NCBI GenBank assembly: GCA_905182995.1 | Contig: CAJJDP010000158.1 | Location: 170,446-234,445, forward strand | DNA: 64,000 nucleotides | Source of the DNA: Paramecium octaurelia | Lineage: Eukaryota; Ciliophora; Oligohymenophorea; Peniculida; Parameciidae | Reading direction: 5' to 3' | Part shown: one piece after another, positions 38,528 to 50,568 of the stretch | Layout of the letters: each line of letters opens with the position of its first letter | How positions within the stretch are numbered: the first letter of the stretch is position 1 | The notes under the pieces: generated by a model | What the model was told of the DNA's origin: nothing | Seen by the model: only the letters and a program-made list of their open reading frames with translations | The model's database searches: none | Program-made: the position numbers and the translations under genes

Positions 38528-38954
38528 TAATTTTATTAATTGTTTGTATAAATTATATCATTTTTGATTTAATACATAGTATCATAAAATAAAAAATGTA
38601 ATTCTATTAAGTTAAAAACTATGTCATATTTCTTATTTTCAGAATATTATAAGTAATACAATAGCAATATTTGATACCTTACCTTAGTTTGAATTAATTG
38701 GATATATTCTTAAGCTTAAATGATATTTTCTATTATCAATTTTTATTTTATGATCATTAAATTATTTGCTAACAGTCGATAAAAGAAAATTTACAATTAT
38801 TGTAATTTCTATGTTAATCAAAATATCTCTAATGTGAAAATATTATTTAATTACATAATAAAAATTAAGTTTTTTTTCTATTCACATTCTTATTGATAAA
38901 TTAATAATAATCGAAAATATTGCATTAGTTTAATTATTCAATTTCAAAAAGTAA
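38528..38954. other. Intergenic, divergent promoters
   Basis: About 430 bases of very AT-rich DNA between the divergent TPR gene and the small gene at 38955. I see no ORF or named motif. Confidence 0.4.
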
Positions 38955-39292
38955 ATGTATTCAATTTGCCACAAATATTTTAAATTACATAAAGATCTAA
39001 ATACATTATTAATGTATTTGGAAGAAGGCTAAGATGAAATCTCAGAAATGTGAGTCATTTGTTAGTGTATCAATATCCAAATTTAACTTTTATCGATTTA
39101 ATTATAATTAAACCTATTCCTCTAACAGAATTATGGGAAGAATTATTATTTGATGTTACAATTTAGCTATACTTTTAATAGGAAAATCAACATGAAATAG
39201 AATTAAAAAATGATAGAAAATTAGGTTATATAATATAACACAAAAACTCATTTTCAAAATTCTTAATATTTTCTAATTTGAATTTCCCATGA
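38955..39292 (+). CDS. Small hypothetical protein, about 101 residues
   Basis: ATG 38955 with one 32-nt intron (39014-39045, GTATTT...CTCAG) gives 102 codons to TGA 39290. The second exon has a protein-like pattern (TFIDLIII, PLTELWEELLFDV). No domain is recognised. Its last 39 nt overlap the convergent WD40 gene's CDS, which is unusual, so the 3' end may be misplaced or the gene may be a remnant. Confidence 0.4.
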
Positions 39293-40888
39293 TTTTCTAT
39301 CCCATGTTGCTAAATATTCCCCATCATTACTAAGTTATCCATTCATTGAACTTGTGCAAAAATCAATTGATTACTCAGTTACAAGATCTCCATTCTAATT
39401 TTTTCTTATAAAGTTGATGTTACTAACATTCTTATTGATAAGAACATTTTTTGACTTATTGAACTATTATGGGAATAGATTATAGCAATCATCATTTCCA
39501 CCTTTTACAGCAACCTCAGTTTTCAATCTATAAATGTTATTATTATCCAATTCAAAAACACTCATATAAGATTGCTTGCATGGTTAAAATGTGAATTGAT
39601 CATCACTAATAAAACATAGTCGAAATCCCATGTTTTACAATCTAATCCTTTGTATAATATTCCATTAATCTTGTAACTTTGAAGGTCTTTCGAAAACTAG
39701 AATTAACTTGTCTTCTCCACATGAAATCACTTTTAATTCGTTTTCATTCATACTAATAGCATTAACATAGTCTTAATGTTCTGAATTAGTCTAAGAGCAT
39801 ATCCAATCAGCATCTTTATTAGGTTTGAGCCAAAATTTTATGGTTTTATCCTTACTTCCTGAAACCATGAGATCATCACTACCATTCAAAATCAAGCATA
39901 TAATACCTGAGGTATGCCCTTACAATTTTTATTGACAAATCCATTTACAATCTTATTATTATTTCCAAACGAATATTTAATTATCACTACTCCCTGATAC
40001 AAATTATTAATTGTTATTCCTCATAAAGTTTAGTGTTTAAATTAGATTACTATGACCAGTTAGAATTTAGATTAATTTCAATACTCCCTAATCAAAATCG
40101 AATATTTTAATTGTTTTATTGCAGCCAATAACAAGAATTGAACAATCCGCATTGAATGCCAATGCTCCACAAAATTCCTATTACTTGACTGGATTATTTT
40201 AATTAATTTATTCATACTTGAATTTCATCATAACCCTCATTCCTTCTTTCACCTAACTTTGTTCTTTCTACTAATACTCTAAGCTCTAGACTTATTTGGA
40301 TAATTATTAAATTTGATTTATAAGTGCTTAGTTCTGAATCTTTAGTAATTACTCTGATTAATGCTGTTCTAGTAATTAAAGTTATAAATTTGTTATTTTA
40401 ATGTTTTCTTATAAATTTAATTGTGATTATTTTGACATTTCTCTTTCTTCCTTTAGATCCATTCCTACCTATTGGATTTGTATTGCAACCTCGATATTTT
40501 GGCTTTTTGTTAATATTTGGATTTCTCCAAAAGCATTTTAAAGTTCTGACATTGTATTTTAAAAATGGGATAGTAATTCTTTAAGATTATTAAAATCAGA
40601 AAAGTATATAGTCTCAATTTGCTAAAATTATCGATTATCTTGCTATTCAACTTCGTTATTAACAATATCTTTCTCCAATTACTTTACTCTTTCATCCATC
40701 AAGGTTATGATTTACTATAATATATTTGTAAGCCTTACTTTTAATTGATTGATGTTATTTAGAATATCCTAAAATTTCAATTTCCTACTTTAGTTAGAAT
40801 TTTTGTTTAGCTAATTTTAAATGTTCATATTACAGTAATAAAATAAATCAAATAAATCTTATTTATATTCATTGTTTTTACCTTGCAT
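39254..40888 (-). CDS. Coiled-coil and WD40-repeat protein
   Basis: The start is ATG at 40888. One 24-nt intron (40858-40881, GTAAAA...ATAAG) leaves 537 codons (536 residues). Residues 15-220 are Gln/Glu/Leu-rich coiled coil. From about 235, WD40 blades follow: GHSNLIQTLNF, SGSSDNQIFVWK, GHTSGIICL, SGSKDKTIKFW, EHQDYVNAISM. Two weaker blades come after, then a C-terminal blade ending SNDGEYLATWDRKSW. The layout matches a large WD40 family of Paramecium (family knowledge). The propeller acts as a protein-binding platform; partner unknown. Without the intron the first ATG frame ends after 16 codons. The acceptor is AAG. Confidence 0.85.
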
Positions 40889-41213
40889 TAATAATATTCT
40901 ATATTTAATTTATAACTACTTTATATGAGAAAAAATGTATGCATTTTACTAAATATTCAATTATTAAACCGATTATAAGAAAAATTAAGGAATTATATTT
41001 ATAATATTAATACATTATCCTCAAATTTCTACTAATTAATTCTAATCTAAGTATTTCAAAAATTGCTTCTTCAAAGGTTAGATTATAAAAGAGTTTAAAA
41101 TTGATATATATTTTCTGTTTTTCATTGTTGCAAATTTATTTAATGAATATATGTTTAGTATATTTAATTTCAACAAATATTTAATTACGATAATAAAATA
41201 AATTAATATTGTA
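40889..41213. other. Intergenic, divergent promoters
   Basis: AT-rich sequence between the divergent WD40 and zinc-binding genes. I see no coding signal or recognisable motif. Confidence 0.4.
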
Positions 41214-42029
41214 ATGTGCATTTTTAAGTGTAGTAGAGGTTCAGCTCGTTTTTTAATGGATCCATTAAGATATTAACCTTTAAATTGTGAATTATGTCGT
41301 AAACTCAAAAAATTAGATAACTTTTAATTTTGTGGAAGGTTATCTATTCTATATGTAAACTTTTAAAAATTTCGATCAGATCTATTGCCCTATTTGGTTG
41401 AAATATATTAAAAATCCAACCATATTCAGTGTAGATATTGTAATCAAAAATTCTTTTTGGATCAAAAGGACAATCATCTATTTGTTTCAAAATTTACATG
41501 CAGTCATGAAGAAATACGTTAAATTAAATAATGCCCATTTTGTAAAATATTAAATTAGAGGAAATCCTACTAAGAATGTAAAAAATGTAAACTAGATCTC
41601 TTATTTTTTAATAAATACAGAGAAGTGCAATGCCCATGCTGTAAAATCGTATATTGTGAAATGTGTAAAAAAGAAAAACAATTGTTCTAGCAAAAGTTCT
41701 GTAATTGTAGAATTATTAAATACTCGAAGGATGTTATCCTATTTTAATTCTTAGTTATTGCTCTAATTTTCCTTATAATTTTGGTTTTAATAGGCTCTAA
41801 TTACCTGGAAGATTCCGAATTTTATTAATCTATTAAATGTACTATTAAGGATGGATATTCAAATGTTAATTGTACATTAGAATAATTATTTTATGATACA
41901 TTTAAATAATTCATATTGTTTATTGGAATAACTTTTTTAATTAGTCCTGGCGTTGCTTTAGTGGAGATCATTAATTTGTTATTTAAAGCATAACGACGGC
42001 TCTCAAAAGCTTAAATGAGAAGATTTTGA
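41214..42029 (+). CDS. Two-TM protein with multiple CxxC zinc-binding pairs
   Basis: A single-exon ORF of 271 residues. The N-terminal 165 residues hold many Cys pairs: CELC near 25, CRYC near 73, a C-x-H turn near 96, CPFC near 105, CKKC near 120, CPCC near 138, CEMC near 146 and a closing CNC near 160. This spacing resembles RING or RING-between-RING zinc folds. A TM helix (about 172-192) and a second (about 228-250) follow, separated by a 35-residue loop with a Cys pair, then a short basic tail. A membrane-anchored ubiquitin ligase is possible, but the pattern does not match a canonical C3HC4 RING exactly, so only a zinc-binding membrane protein is claimed. Confidence 0.8.
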
Positions 42030-42479
42030 TGAGATATTGATGAATTAATTCTGAATAATTATTTTCAAAAAAATTGAATATCATAAACAAGCAGATGATA
42101 AAAAAATTTTTCATTCTTTGACAACATATATTATTATTGAAAATTCATCTTAATTGAACTTATTTCAAAATATTCATATTTATATTAATTTAGTATTCTA
42201 AGATTTGACAAAGAATACATTCTATATATTATATCAATCCTGAATAACTAAATAAATTTTTTGATCGTTATGAAGATTGAAAACTAATTGATTCAAAAAT
42301 TCTAATACATTATATTCTAAATGGAATTTAAAGCCTCTATGATAGCTTTAAATTACTAAATTTTTATTTCCTATATTTATCATTAATATTGAATTAATAT
42401 TAAGATCAAAAATTATCTATGTAGATTACAGCATTTAACTTAACTTATTAACCTTTATCAAAGTTCAAATATTTCATCA
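42030..42479. other. Intergenic or unresolved 5' region
   Basis: About 450 bases of AT-rich DNA after the zinc-binding gene. Short protein-like stretches begin near 42480. No gene could be placed in between. Confidence 0.3.
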
Positions 42480-43117
42480 TAAAGAAATTTGAATTCTGTT
42501 TATGTGCTTTGTGATGACAATTAATCGAATTTTGGTGTATAACCGATTTGTATGAATTTAATAGTAATCGTATGTCCTGTAACCTTTTGATTTTAAAATC
42601 AAATTATCAATTTTCTTTTATCATTTAAGTATCGATGCATTGTATTAGACTAAGAAAGAGACATTAATGTCAATTTATGAATTTAATTAGTTTTATTATT
42701 ATAGAATTAAGTATAAATATTTGCTTTATCCAACGATGGCGGCTTTTCCGGATAATAGTTGTTCTAAGTATAAATTAATACAATTAGAATAATTACTTAC
42801 AAAGATTTGAATGTGCAAATAATAAATAATGGAAAATCTGTATAATTAGTGAAAGGAAATTAAGAATTAAAAGTTATATTAAACGAGTCAGATGCATCAT
42901 AAGTAACAAAAAATACAAAATTATTAAGGAAAATTAAAAACATATTACGCTTAATCCAGATGATGTTATTTTGGAACCTCAATACCATCTCAAATATATA
43001 TGTGACTCTTAGCAAAATACAAATACAAAGGTGCTATTTTTCAAAAACCATTAAGGAATAGCTATCAAATGGAGTACAGGATTACAATCTAAATTTACAT
43101 TTACAATTGATGAATGA
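42480..43117 (+). CDS. Hypothetical beta-rich protein, 5' exons unresolved
   Basis: The 3' part is good: a frame open from about 42722, a 26-nt intron at 42903-42928 (GTAACA...ATTAAG), then open to TGA 43115. The residues (NDGGFSGQQLFQ, VILEPQYHLKYICD, KWSTGLQSKFTFTIDE) suggest a beta sandwich. Upstream from about 42480 there are coding-like fragments (for example NFGVQPICMNLIVIVCP) that introns should join, but I could not place them, and the start is unknown. Family not recognised. Confidence 0.4.
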
Positions 43118-43269
43118 TGAATGAAAGATGATTAAGAAATATATATAATTTTGGCTAAATTCATCAAAGTATTAATCTATCGCAATTCATGTATTATAAT
43201 ATTTAATTATGTTTCAATTTAATTGTTAAGATTGACTATCTAACTAATACAGCATAGAATCAAAAGTTC

Positions 43270-43560
43270 ATGATGATAAATATAGTCTATATTTTAGAGC
43301 TATAATCCAAAAGTAATCATTTTCGAGATGAATTTCAATTCACTACTGATTACAATGTTATTATCTTGGATGATTATATTGAAATAATGTCAAATTAATA
43401 TGAGAGAGTGTTTATTTTTATTTCAGATTATCATATTGTAATGATTAATGACAAATCAGAACGTAATAAATATATTCTACCAAACACAAATAAAAAAATA
43501 AACTATTCTTTCTAGATAAATAATAAGAATTTACTGCAAAAAAGGAGAATTTAAATGATT
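43270..43560 (+). CDS. Possible small ORF or gene fragment
   Basis: From ATG 43270 a frame stays open past the start of the following kinase gene. Only the first 95 or so residues look protein-like (for example EFQFTTDYNVIILDDYIEIM). The frame runs on into the kinase's 5' end in a different frame, so the real 3' end is unknown. It could be a fragment of the preceding gene. No domain is seen. Confidence 0.25.
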
Positions 43561-43646
43561 GTGTGGGATATCATATATTGTAATGAAGAAATAATAAGAA
43601 GTATTTCAACAGCTATAATCTCAATAAATTATAAATAATTATTATT

Positions 43647-46600
43647 ATGCATTCAAATCAAGAAATCAATAACTCAGAAAAATCAGAAACATCAACACTT
43701 GGTTATAACTGCTTGTAGTATCAAAAATTATCTGTTTTGGACAGTTTGAAGTTAAGAAATACTTTATCAATATTGAAAGATCATTAGGATATGTTTTAGA
43801 TTAGAGAAAGAGCTCCATATCATTTTTCAACCATTATTAAATAATACTAAAATAATAAAAAAGAAGTTTAGGATGGGTTTGCTGGTTCTGGTGGTTATGG
43901 ATATGTTTTGTATGCTGAACACATTCACAGTTAACCTTGCGTCGTAAAAGTTTAAAAAATAGATGATTTTGAAGAGTTTTTATAACAATTGAATGAATAT
44001 AAAATTTAGCAGAAATTAAACAAGGTGTTTCCTTTGCATTTTGTTTAGTTGATTGATAAAGTCACTATTTTATAAGAAAACATTAATAATTTTTCCTCTT
44101 ATGCTGGGTTAGAAATTGCAATAACAACTTTGGATGCGTATTCAAAACAAGTTAATATAGAAAATGAAGAATATCAAAGCATTTACCATAAAATTTTGAG
44201 ATCAATAATTAATATGCATTCCTTAAAGATAGCACATAGAGATATTAAACCTTCTAATATTATGTATAGTAATAAAAACGGATGGGTTATCGGAGATTTT
44301 GGATGTGCTCTAAAATATAACAATTTAGTTGGTGTTTTTTAAATTGAAGGGACTACTCAATATTTACCGAAAAAATATCGGATAATGTTATAAAACAAAA
44401 GTTTTAGCAAATCAAAAATGAATCTATTTGAAAACGATATATATGCTTTTGTTTTAACAATGCTAAAAATTAAAATGAAGGACTGTACTATCTATCAGTT
44501 ATAACAAATGTTGGATGATTAAAATATGTACAATCAGCTGCCTTAAGAATTGCAAATCCTCACACTAAGTTAATTTTAATTATCTTAAAATTTAAAAAGA
44601 AGTGTTATTAAAGTACCAATTTAGAAAGTATTTTATGATGAGAGATTTTACTAAATTAAAAATACATTAGAATAATTCAAGAAGAAATAGGAAAACATTC
44701 TTTCCATTATCTATAATATCTTTCATTTTCGATAAAGAATTTTAAATTAAAATTTATAAATCAAGAATGATGCCTAAAAGTATGATGATTTGAAAATTTA
44801 TATTGAATTAATAGACTCAAACTTTACTAGTAAAGATAGTACTTAAATACCTCCAATTACATCAGAAACAACCTTTGAATAATATCAAATAATTTCTGAA
44901 TATTGGTTTAGGTTAGGCAATATTAATCAATAATTAGTGATCTGTTAATAATATTAAAAGTATACAGCAAAGCATTTATTTTAAGCAAAACTCCAAGAAC
45001 TATCAATTTACATGTTTTAAGAAGATTATCAAAAGGCAGATCAATTAATTATCTAATTATCAGATGATGAGCCGAATATGGATGATATCACTTTCATCTA
45101 GCTTTAAATTATCAAAGCCATCAGGGAAAGAATATGGTTAGAAGTAGCAGATCAATTTTAATAATGGATTTATGATGATAACAGGTATGTAGATTACAAA
45201 GAAAACTGGATGTTTTTAATGCTTGGAAATTTTTCTTGGATATACTAAACCTCAATTATTAAGCATCATCGTACTCCATAGAATTATAAATTTATCTAGC
45301 AGGAAAGCTAAATATTCTCTACAAACTCAATAGTTTTACCTAGATGGATTGAGTTATGTAATTGGAAAGGTTTAGACCATTAAAATAGCGTTTAAGATAT
45401 GATAAAGTAATTAATATAAAGGGGAACTGATAGTTATGGAGTTAAGGTATTCATTTAACAATTAATTAAACGCATCGATATGAATAATGAAAAACAGATA
45501 ATAATAAATCTATTTGAAACAGCTATTTTATTTTATGAGAATCATTTTCACAATTCAAGTTTCTTTTGGGAAATTTATTTTCATTTTTCATAATATTGTT
45601 ATTCTATTAGAGATTTCTAAAAATCTATGGAATATGCATTGATAGCTTTAAAATTGGTTGATGTTGATAATTTATATTATTATATTTAGATAGAATTAAT
45701 GATAATATGTATTTTAACAGTATAAAATAAATTTGATGAATCAAAAAACAGAATTTCAAAAATTTGGTAATTTATAGCCGAAATAAAGTCATAAGCATCA
45801 AGATCTACATTAATATCAAAACTTCATTCAAATTTTACAATATTTTTTAGGAATAATTAGATTGAAAATTTAGAATTAATTTCTAATGACTTATCTAATT
45901 ATGTTGAATAAGAATAAGTTAGTTCAATCATTATTTAATGCCAAACAATTCTATCTGATTTAGCATTTTTTATTAAAAATAGAAAAAAATTGAATAAAAC
46001 CTATCAGTCATGGGTAGCATTTTGTAAAAATACGTAGGAGTTTGACCCTTAAATATTTTAACTATTCTATAAATATATTTATGTTTAACAAGTACTGATG
46101 AATAGTGAGGAAGAAATAAAATAATATCTTTAAGATTTGGGTAAATACATTTAAAATTCGATTGTGTACGATGAAATTNAAAGATAGTACTTAAATACCT
46201 CCAATTACATCAGAAACAACCTTTGAATAATATCAAATAATTTCTGAATATTGGTTTAGGTTAGGCAATATTAATCAATAATTAGTGATCTGTTAATAAT
46301 ATTAAAAGTATACAGCAAAGCATTTATTTTAAGCAAAACTCCAAGAACTATCAATTTACATGTTTTAAGAAGATTATCAAAAGGCAGATCAATTAATTAT
46401 CTAATTATCAGATGATGAGCCGAATATGGATGATATCACTTTCATCTAGCTTTAAATTATCAAAGCCATCAGGGAAAGAATATGGTTAGAAGTAGCAGAT
46501 CAATTTTAATAATGGATTTATGATGATAACAGGTATGTAGATTACAAAGAAAACTGGATGTTTTTAATGCTTGGAAATTTTTCTTGGATATACTAAACCT

Positions 46601-47724
46601 CAATTATTAAGCATCATCGTACTCCATAGAATTATAAATTTATCTAGCAGGAAAGCTAAATATTCTCTACAAACTCAATAGTTTTACCTAGATGGATTGA
46701 GTTATGTAATTGGAAAGGTTTAGACCATTAAAATAGCGTTTAAGATATGATAAAGTAATTAATATAAAGGGGAACTGATAGTTATGGAGTTAAGGTATTC
46801 ATTTAACAATTAATTAAACGCATCGATATGAATAATGAAAAACAGATAATAATAAATCTATTTGAAACAGCTATTTTATTTTATGAGAATCATTTTCACA
46901 ATTCAAGTTTCTTTTGGGAAATTTATTTTCATTTTTCATAATATTGTTATTCTATTAGAGATTTCTAAAAATCTATGGAATATGCATTGATAGCTTTAAA
47001 ATTGGTTGATGTTGATAATTTATATTATTATATTTAGATAGAATTAATGATAATATGTATTTTAACAGTATAAAATAAATTTGATGAATCAAAAAACAGA
47101 ATTTCAAAAATTTGGTAATTTATAGCCGAAATAAAGTCATAAGCATCAAGATCTACATTAATATCAAAACTTCATTCAAATTTTACAATATTTTTTAGGA
47201 ATAATTAGATTGAAAATTTAGAATTAATTTCTAATGACTTATCTAATTATGTTGAATAAGAATAAGTTAGTTCAATCATTATTTAATGCCAAACAATTCT
47301 ATCTGATTTAGCATTTTTTATTAAAAATAGAAAAAAATTGAATAAAACCTATCAGTCATGGGTAGCATTTTGTAAAAATACGTAGGAGTTTGACCCTTAA
47401 ATATTTTAACTATTCTATAAATATATTTATGTTTAACAAGTACTGATGAATAGTGAGGAAGAAATAAAATAATATCTTTAAGATTTGGGTAAATACATTT
47501 AAAATTCGATTGTGTACGATGAAATTATTGGATTATAAGGATGGGAAGTACTACGTATCTAACACAGTTAATGGTAGTATCTATAAGGGGCTTAACAGTT
47601 AGATGATGAAAGATTATTCAGATAAATGGCAATCTAATAAAAATAATATTTTTAACTAAATTATTATCATGATATGGATGAGATTTAGGATTTAAATAAT
47701 ATCTAAATAAATTATACGTCATGA
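43647..47724 (+). CDS. Divergent serine/threonine kinase with long helical C-terminus
   Basis: ATG 43647 opens an intronless frame. The locus contains a 1347-nt contig overlap joined by an N at 46179. Dropping one copy gives exactly 910 codons to TGA 47722 (909 residues); as printed, the extra 1348 bases shift the frame. The kinase domain spans about residues 70-310: AGSGGYGYVL loop near 80, VVKV lysine, HRDIKPSN at 197, GDFGCA near 217, and a weak activation segment (TTQYLPKKY) where APE would be, so activity is likely but regulation is atypical. Residues 380-909 are helical and Gln-rich with TPR-like spacing, probably a scaffold arm. Substrate unknown. Confidence 0.8.
44832..47526 (+). repeat. 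Third unmerged contig overlap, two 1347-nt copies around an N
   Basis: 44832-46178 and 46180-47526 appear identical, separated by an N at 46179. The second copy continues into the kinase's 3' end. Removing one copy restores the kinase frame, so this is an assembly artefact. Confidence 0.9.
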
Positions 47725-48100
47725 TGAACAAATTATTATATTAATTAGATTATTTAAAATAAAATTATTAAATTCTATTTATGTTATAGAAAACAACTTA
47801 AAGGCAAACTTAGACTTTTTCACATCAAAAGATCAGTGATAATATTTTACAAATTTAAATGATTCAAAAAGGGTTATGAAGTTGTTAATTATCAAAATTG
47901 TATTATTTTTTGAATAAGTATTTATTTGATATCACTTCCAAATTATACAATTAGAAATCTTAAAATTTAAAAGTTATGTATTAAAAAATTTAAGTGCCAA
48001 CAAAAAATCAGAGATGTTCTACAAATGCTTTGATTGTTGCAAGATCTACTTACCATGCTTTTTTAGAGAGTTTTTAATATCTGAAATTCATATATTTTAA
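47725..48100. other. Intergenic
   Basis: About 375 bases between the kinase and the next gene on the same strand. A few short frames look coding-like (for example a Cys-containing piece near 48030-48080) but nothing can be modelled. Confidence 0.3.
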
Positions 48101-50568
48101 ATGAAAATATTATATAGCTTATGTCTTTTATGAGTTACTTATTCTAAAACAAACAAAAATTGTGATTGCAGTGATATAGAACTTAAGTACATTTAAATAT
48201 TCTTTTTAAGTTTTATCTTACATAAATTTTGAATACTAACTCAATGTATCATAAACATTTTCCAGTTTAATAGTAGTTTGAAAATAATCAATTAGGTTTT
48301 AATTAATATTATGAATACTAGATTGTATTGTGTTTCAAAGTATGAATAATTTGTAATTATTGCTTTTGAATTGATAAAGAAGGATTAAAGAAATAAAAAC
48401 TTATACAGTAGATCTGGTAGAGAATTAAGAAATATAGGTGAAGTATTAAAAATTACCTTTTGAAGAATTATTTTAAATTAAAATTGATTTTTAATCCTTT
48501 TAAAGTTCTTTTAATAAAACTAAGAAAATTCATAGATTAATAAGGAGGTGTTTAGAAGTTATAACAACTGATAATTTTGTTTTGAGTTCTTTAACAGGTA
48601 AAATCTTAAAGCAGAAATTTAATTCTCAAAATAGTTATAATTTAAAAAGATCAACTTCACTTTTAGAGTAATCTATTAAATAAGATGCATATTTAGAGGG
48701 ATCTCTTAGGTTAGAATAGGATATTTCAACATTTTTCCTTATTCTCTTTTAGGATTAGGAATGTTGAGAATATCTTAATAGAATTGTGATATAACATACA
48801 GAGTCAATATCTTCTTGATTATTATTATTACAGGCTAATTACTTCAACAATTAATGATTAAATATTATATGATTTAATCAAAATTTAAACTTGTTGTTCA
48901 TACTTTTAAGCTTAGTTAGTGAGAAATTGTACTTGTATATCTCAAGAGGTTATATTAAAATGCTGCAGTTACACAAAAATGTTGCGATAACATATTTAAT
49001 GGCATATAAAATCTATACTTAAAAATGTTTGAATAATCAATGCTATAGTCCTTTAAATTTACAATTTTGAGGAATTAACAAATTCAGCTTTGTTATATTT
49101 TTGAATTTTTGAGCTGTTGCAAGTAAGGTCTTACAAGAGTAGTTAATTAGGTACAAGAATTAATTAAAGCATAATCTCTATGTTAATCTCAAATATTAAG
49201 TCAAGTAAACTTGTGTTCACAAATTATTAATTAAATCTGTATTAGTCTCTTTAACTAGAAAGACTCAATTTTAATAATGAATTATTCCCACAAGCTACTG
49301 ATGAAAATGTTTCTTCTGTTAAGTACTTTTTGATAAGGAAGTCATTTAATACATGCGAATGTTAAATCAATACTCAGATATCTATTAATACCTTAAAATT
49401 TTTAGTCTTATGAAAGTTTATCTGCTCAAGTTTAAAATTGTGAAAATCCATTCCATTTTAATTGTTCGAAAACATAAATCCTTTAAGCCAGAGATGATCA
49501 AAAACTCCAGCAAATAGTTTAATGTAATGTAACAAATTCTTATAAGTTGCACAAATAACTAATAAAAAACATTTATACTCTATTCAATATTTAGGAGTTT
49601 CTATTTGAGGAATTTATTCATTTTATTATTTCATAATTCTATCTTAAATTTTATGCAATTAAAGTTCTGATTGTTGAATGACTTATTTTCTTTTATAAAA
49701 GGACCAACATCTTTAATTTAAAAAAATTATTGATTTGTTGAGAATTCTCTACTAGGAGAAGGAGATTAGCATAATTGAAACTTCAAATTAGGGTGAGATT
49801 GAATTAATAATTCAATTTTTTCAATTAATTAAAACTCATTTGTGAGATTACTAAGTCCTAACTTTGTGTTAGCTACACCATCATCTGCAGCATTACCGTT
49901 ACCAAAATTAATACATTAATTAATCATAATTAGTACCTAATGACATTTAAAAAAATAAAGGATTTTTTCAGGCAAAAAATGTTGAATATTTTGACTAATA
50001 ATTTTATCTCATTTTTGAACTGGATTACCTAACTCCAGGCTAGTAGCAAAATTGCAAATTTCCATAATAATTGAAGTCTAATTTTAACGGTTATCCATGT
50101 GGATTATCTGCTTCAAAAAAAGTGTCCAAACGATTCACCTATTAAGAGTCCCTTCCCTTTATAACATTCTAAAAAGCGAGAAATCAATATGAAATGGATT
50201 AATTATTTGAAATAGCCACGGAAGAAACTACTTAAATAAATATAAGAAAATCCAAATAATGTAAATATTAGAAATTTGAGAATGTTTTTTATATTGATAT
50301 TATTATTAAAATTTCTAGATAAAGGTCAAAGATAGATTCATATTTTTCATAAGTTTGTGTTTTAATTGTTATTTTAGAATATTTGAAAGATTAATATTCT
50401 TAAATCAATGATCAAGTCATTGAAAACAAGATAAAGGAAAAATATCAAAAAGTAAACTTGAAAATATTGAATACTTATAAATAAACACGATAGAAAATTA
50501 AAATTGAATTAATAACAAAGAATTTATTATATTTATTATTACAATCAATATTTTATGTCTAGAATTGA
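48101..50568 (+). CDS. Multi-exon secreted-type protein, model incomplete
   Basis: Coding stretches run along this region in changing frames joined by likely small introns: GTTTGA...CTATAG (about 49028-49049), GTATTA...AACTAG (about 49234-49253), GTACTT...GGAAG (about 49324-49342). The longest open piece (about 49850-50565) is over 230 codons and ends at TGA 50566. ATG 48101 gives a signal-peptide start (MKILYSLCLL), but codon 11 is an in-frame TGA followed by a normal-looking mature sequence with CDCSD. So either the start is wrong, an intron is unseen, or the copy is mutated. A hydrophobic stretch near 50360 may be a TM helix. No family recognised. The last 24 nt overlap the convergent kinase gene. 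Confidence 0.45.
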
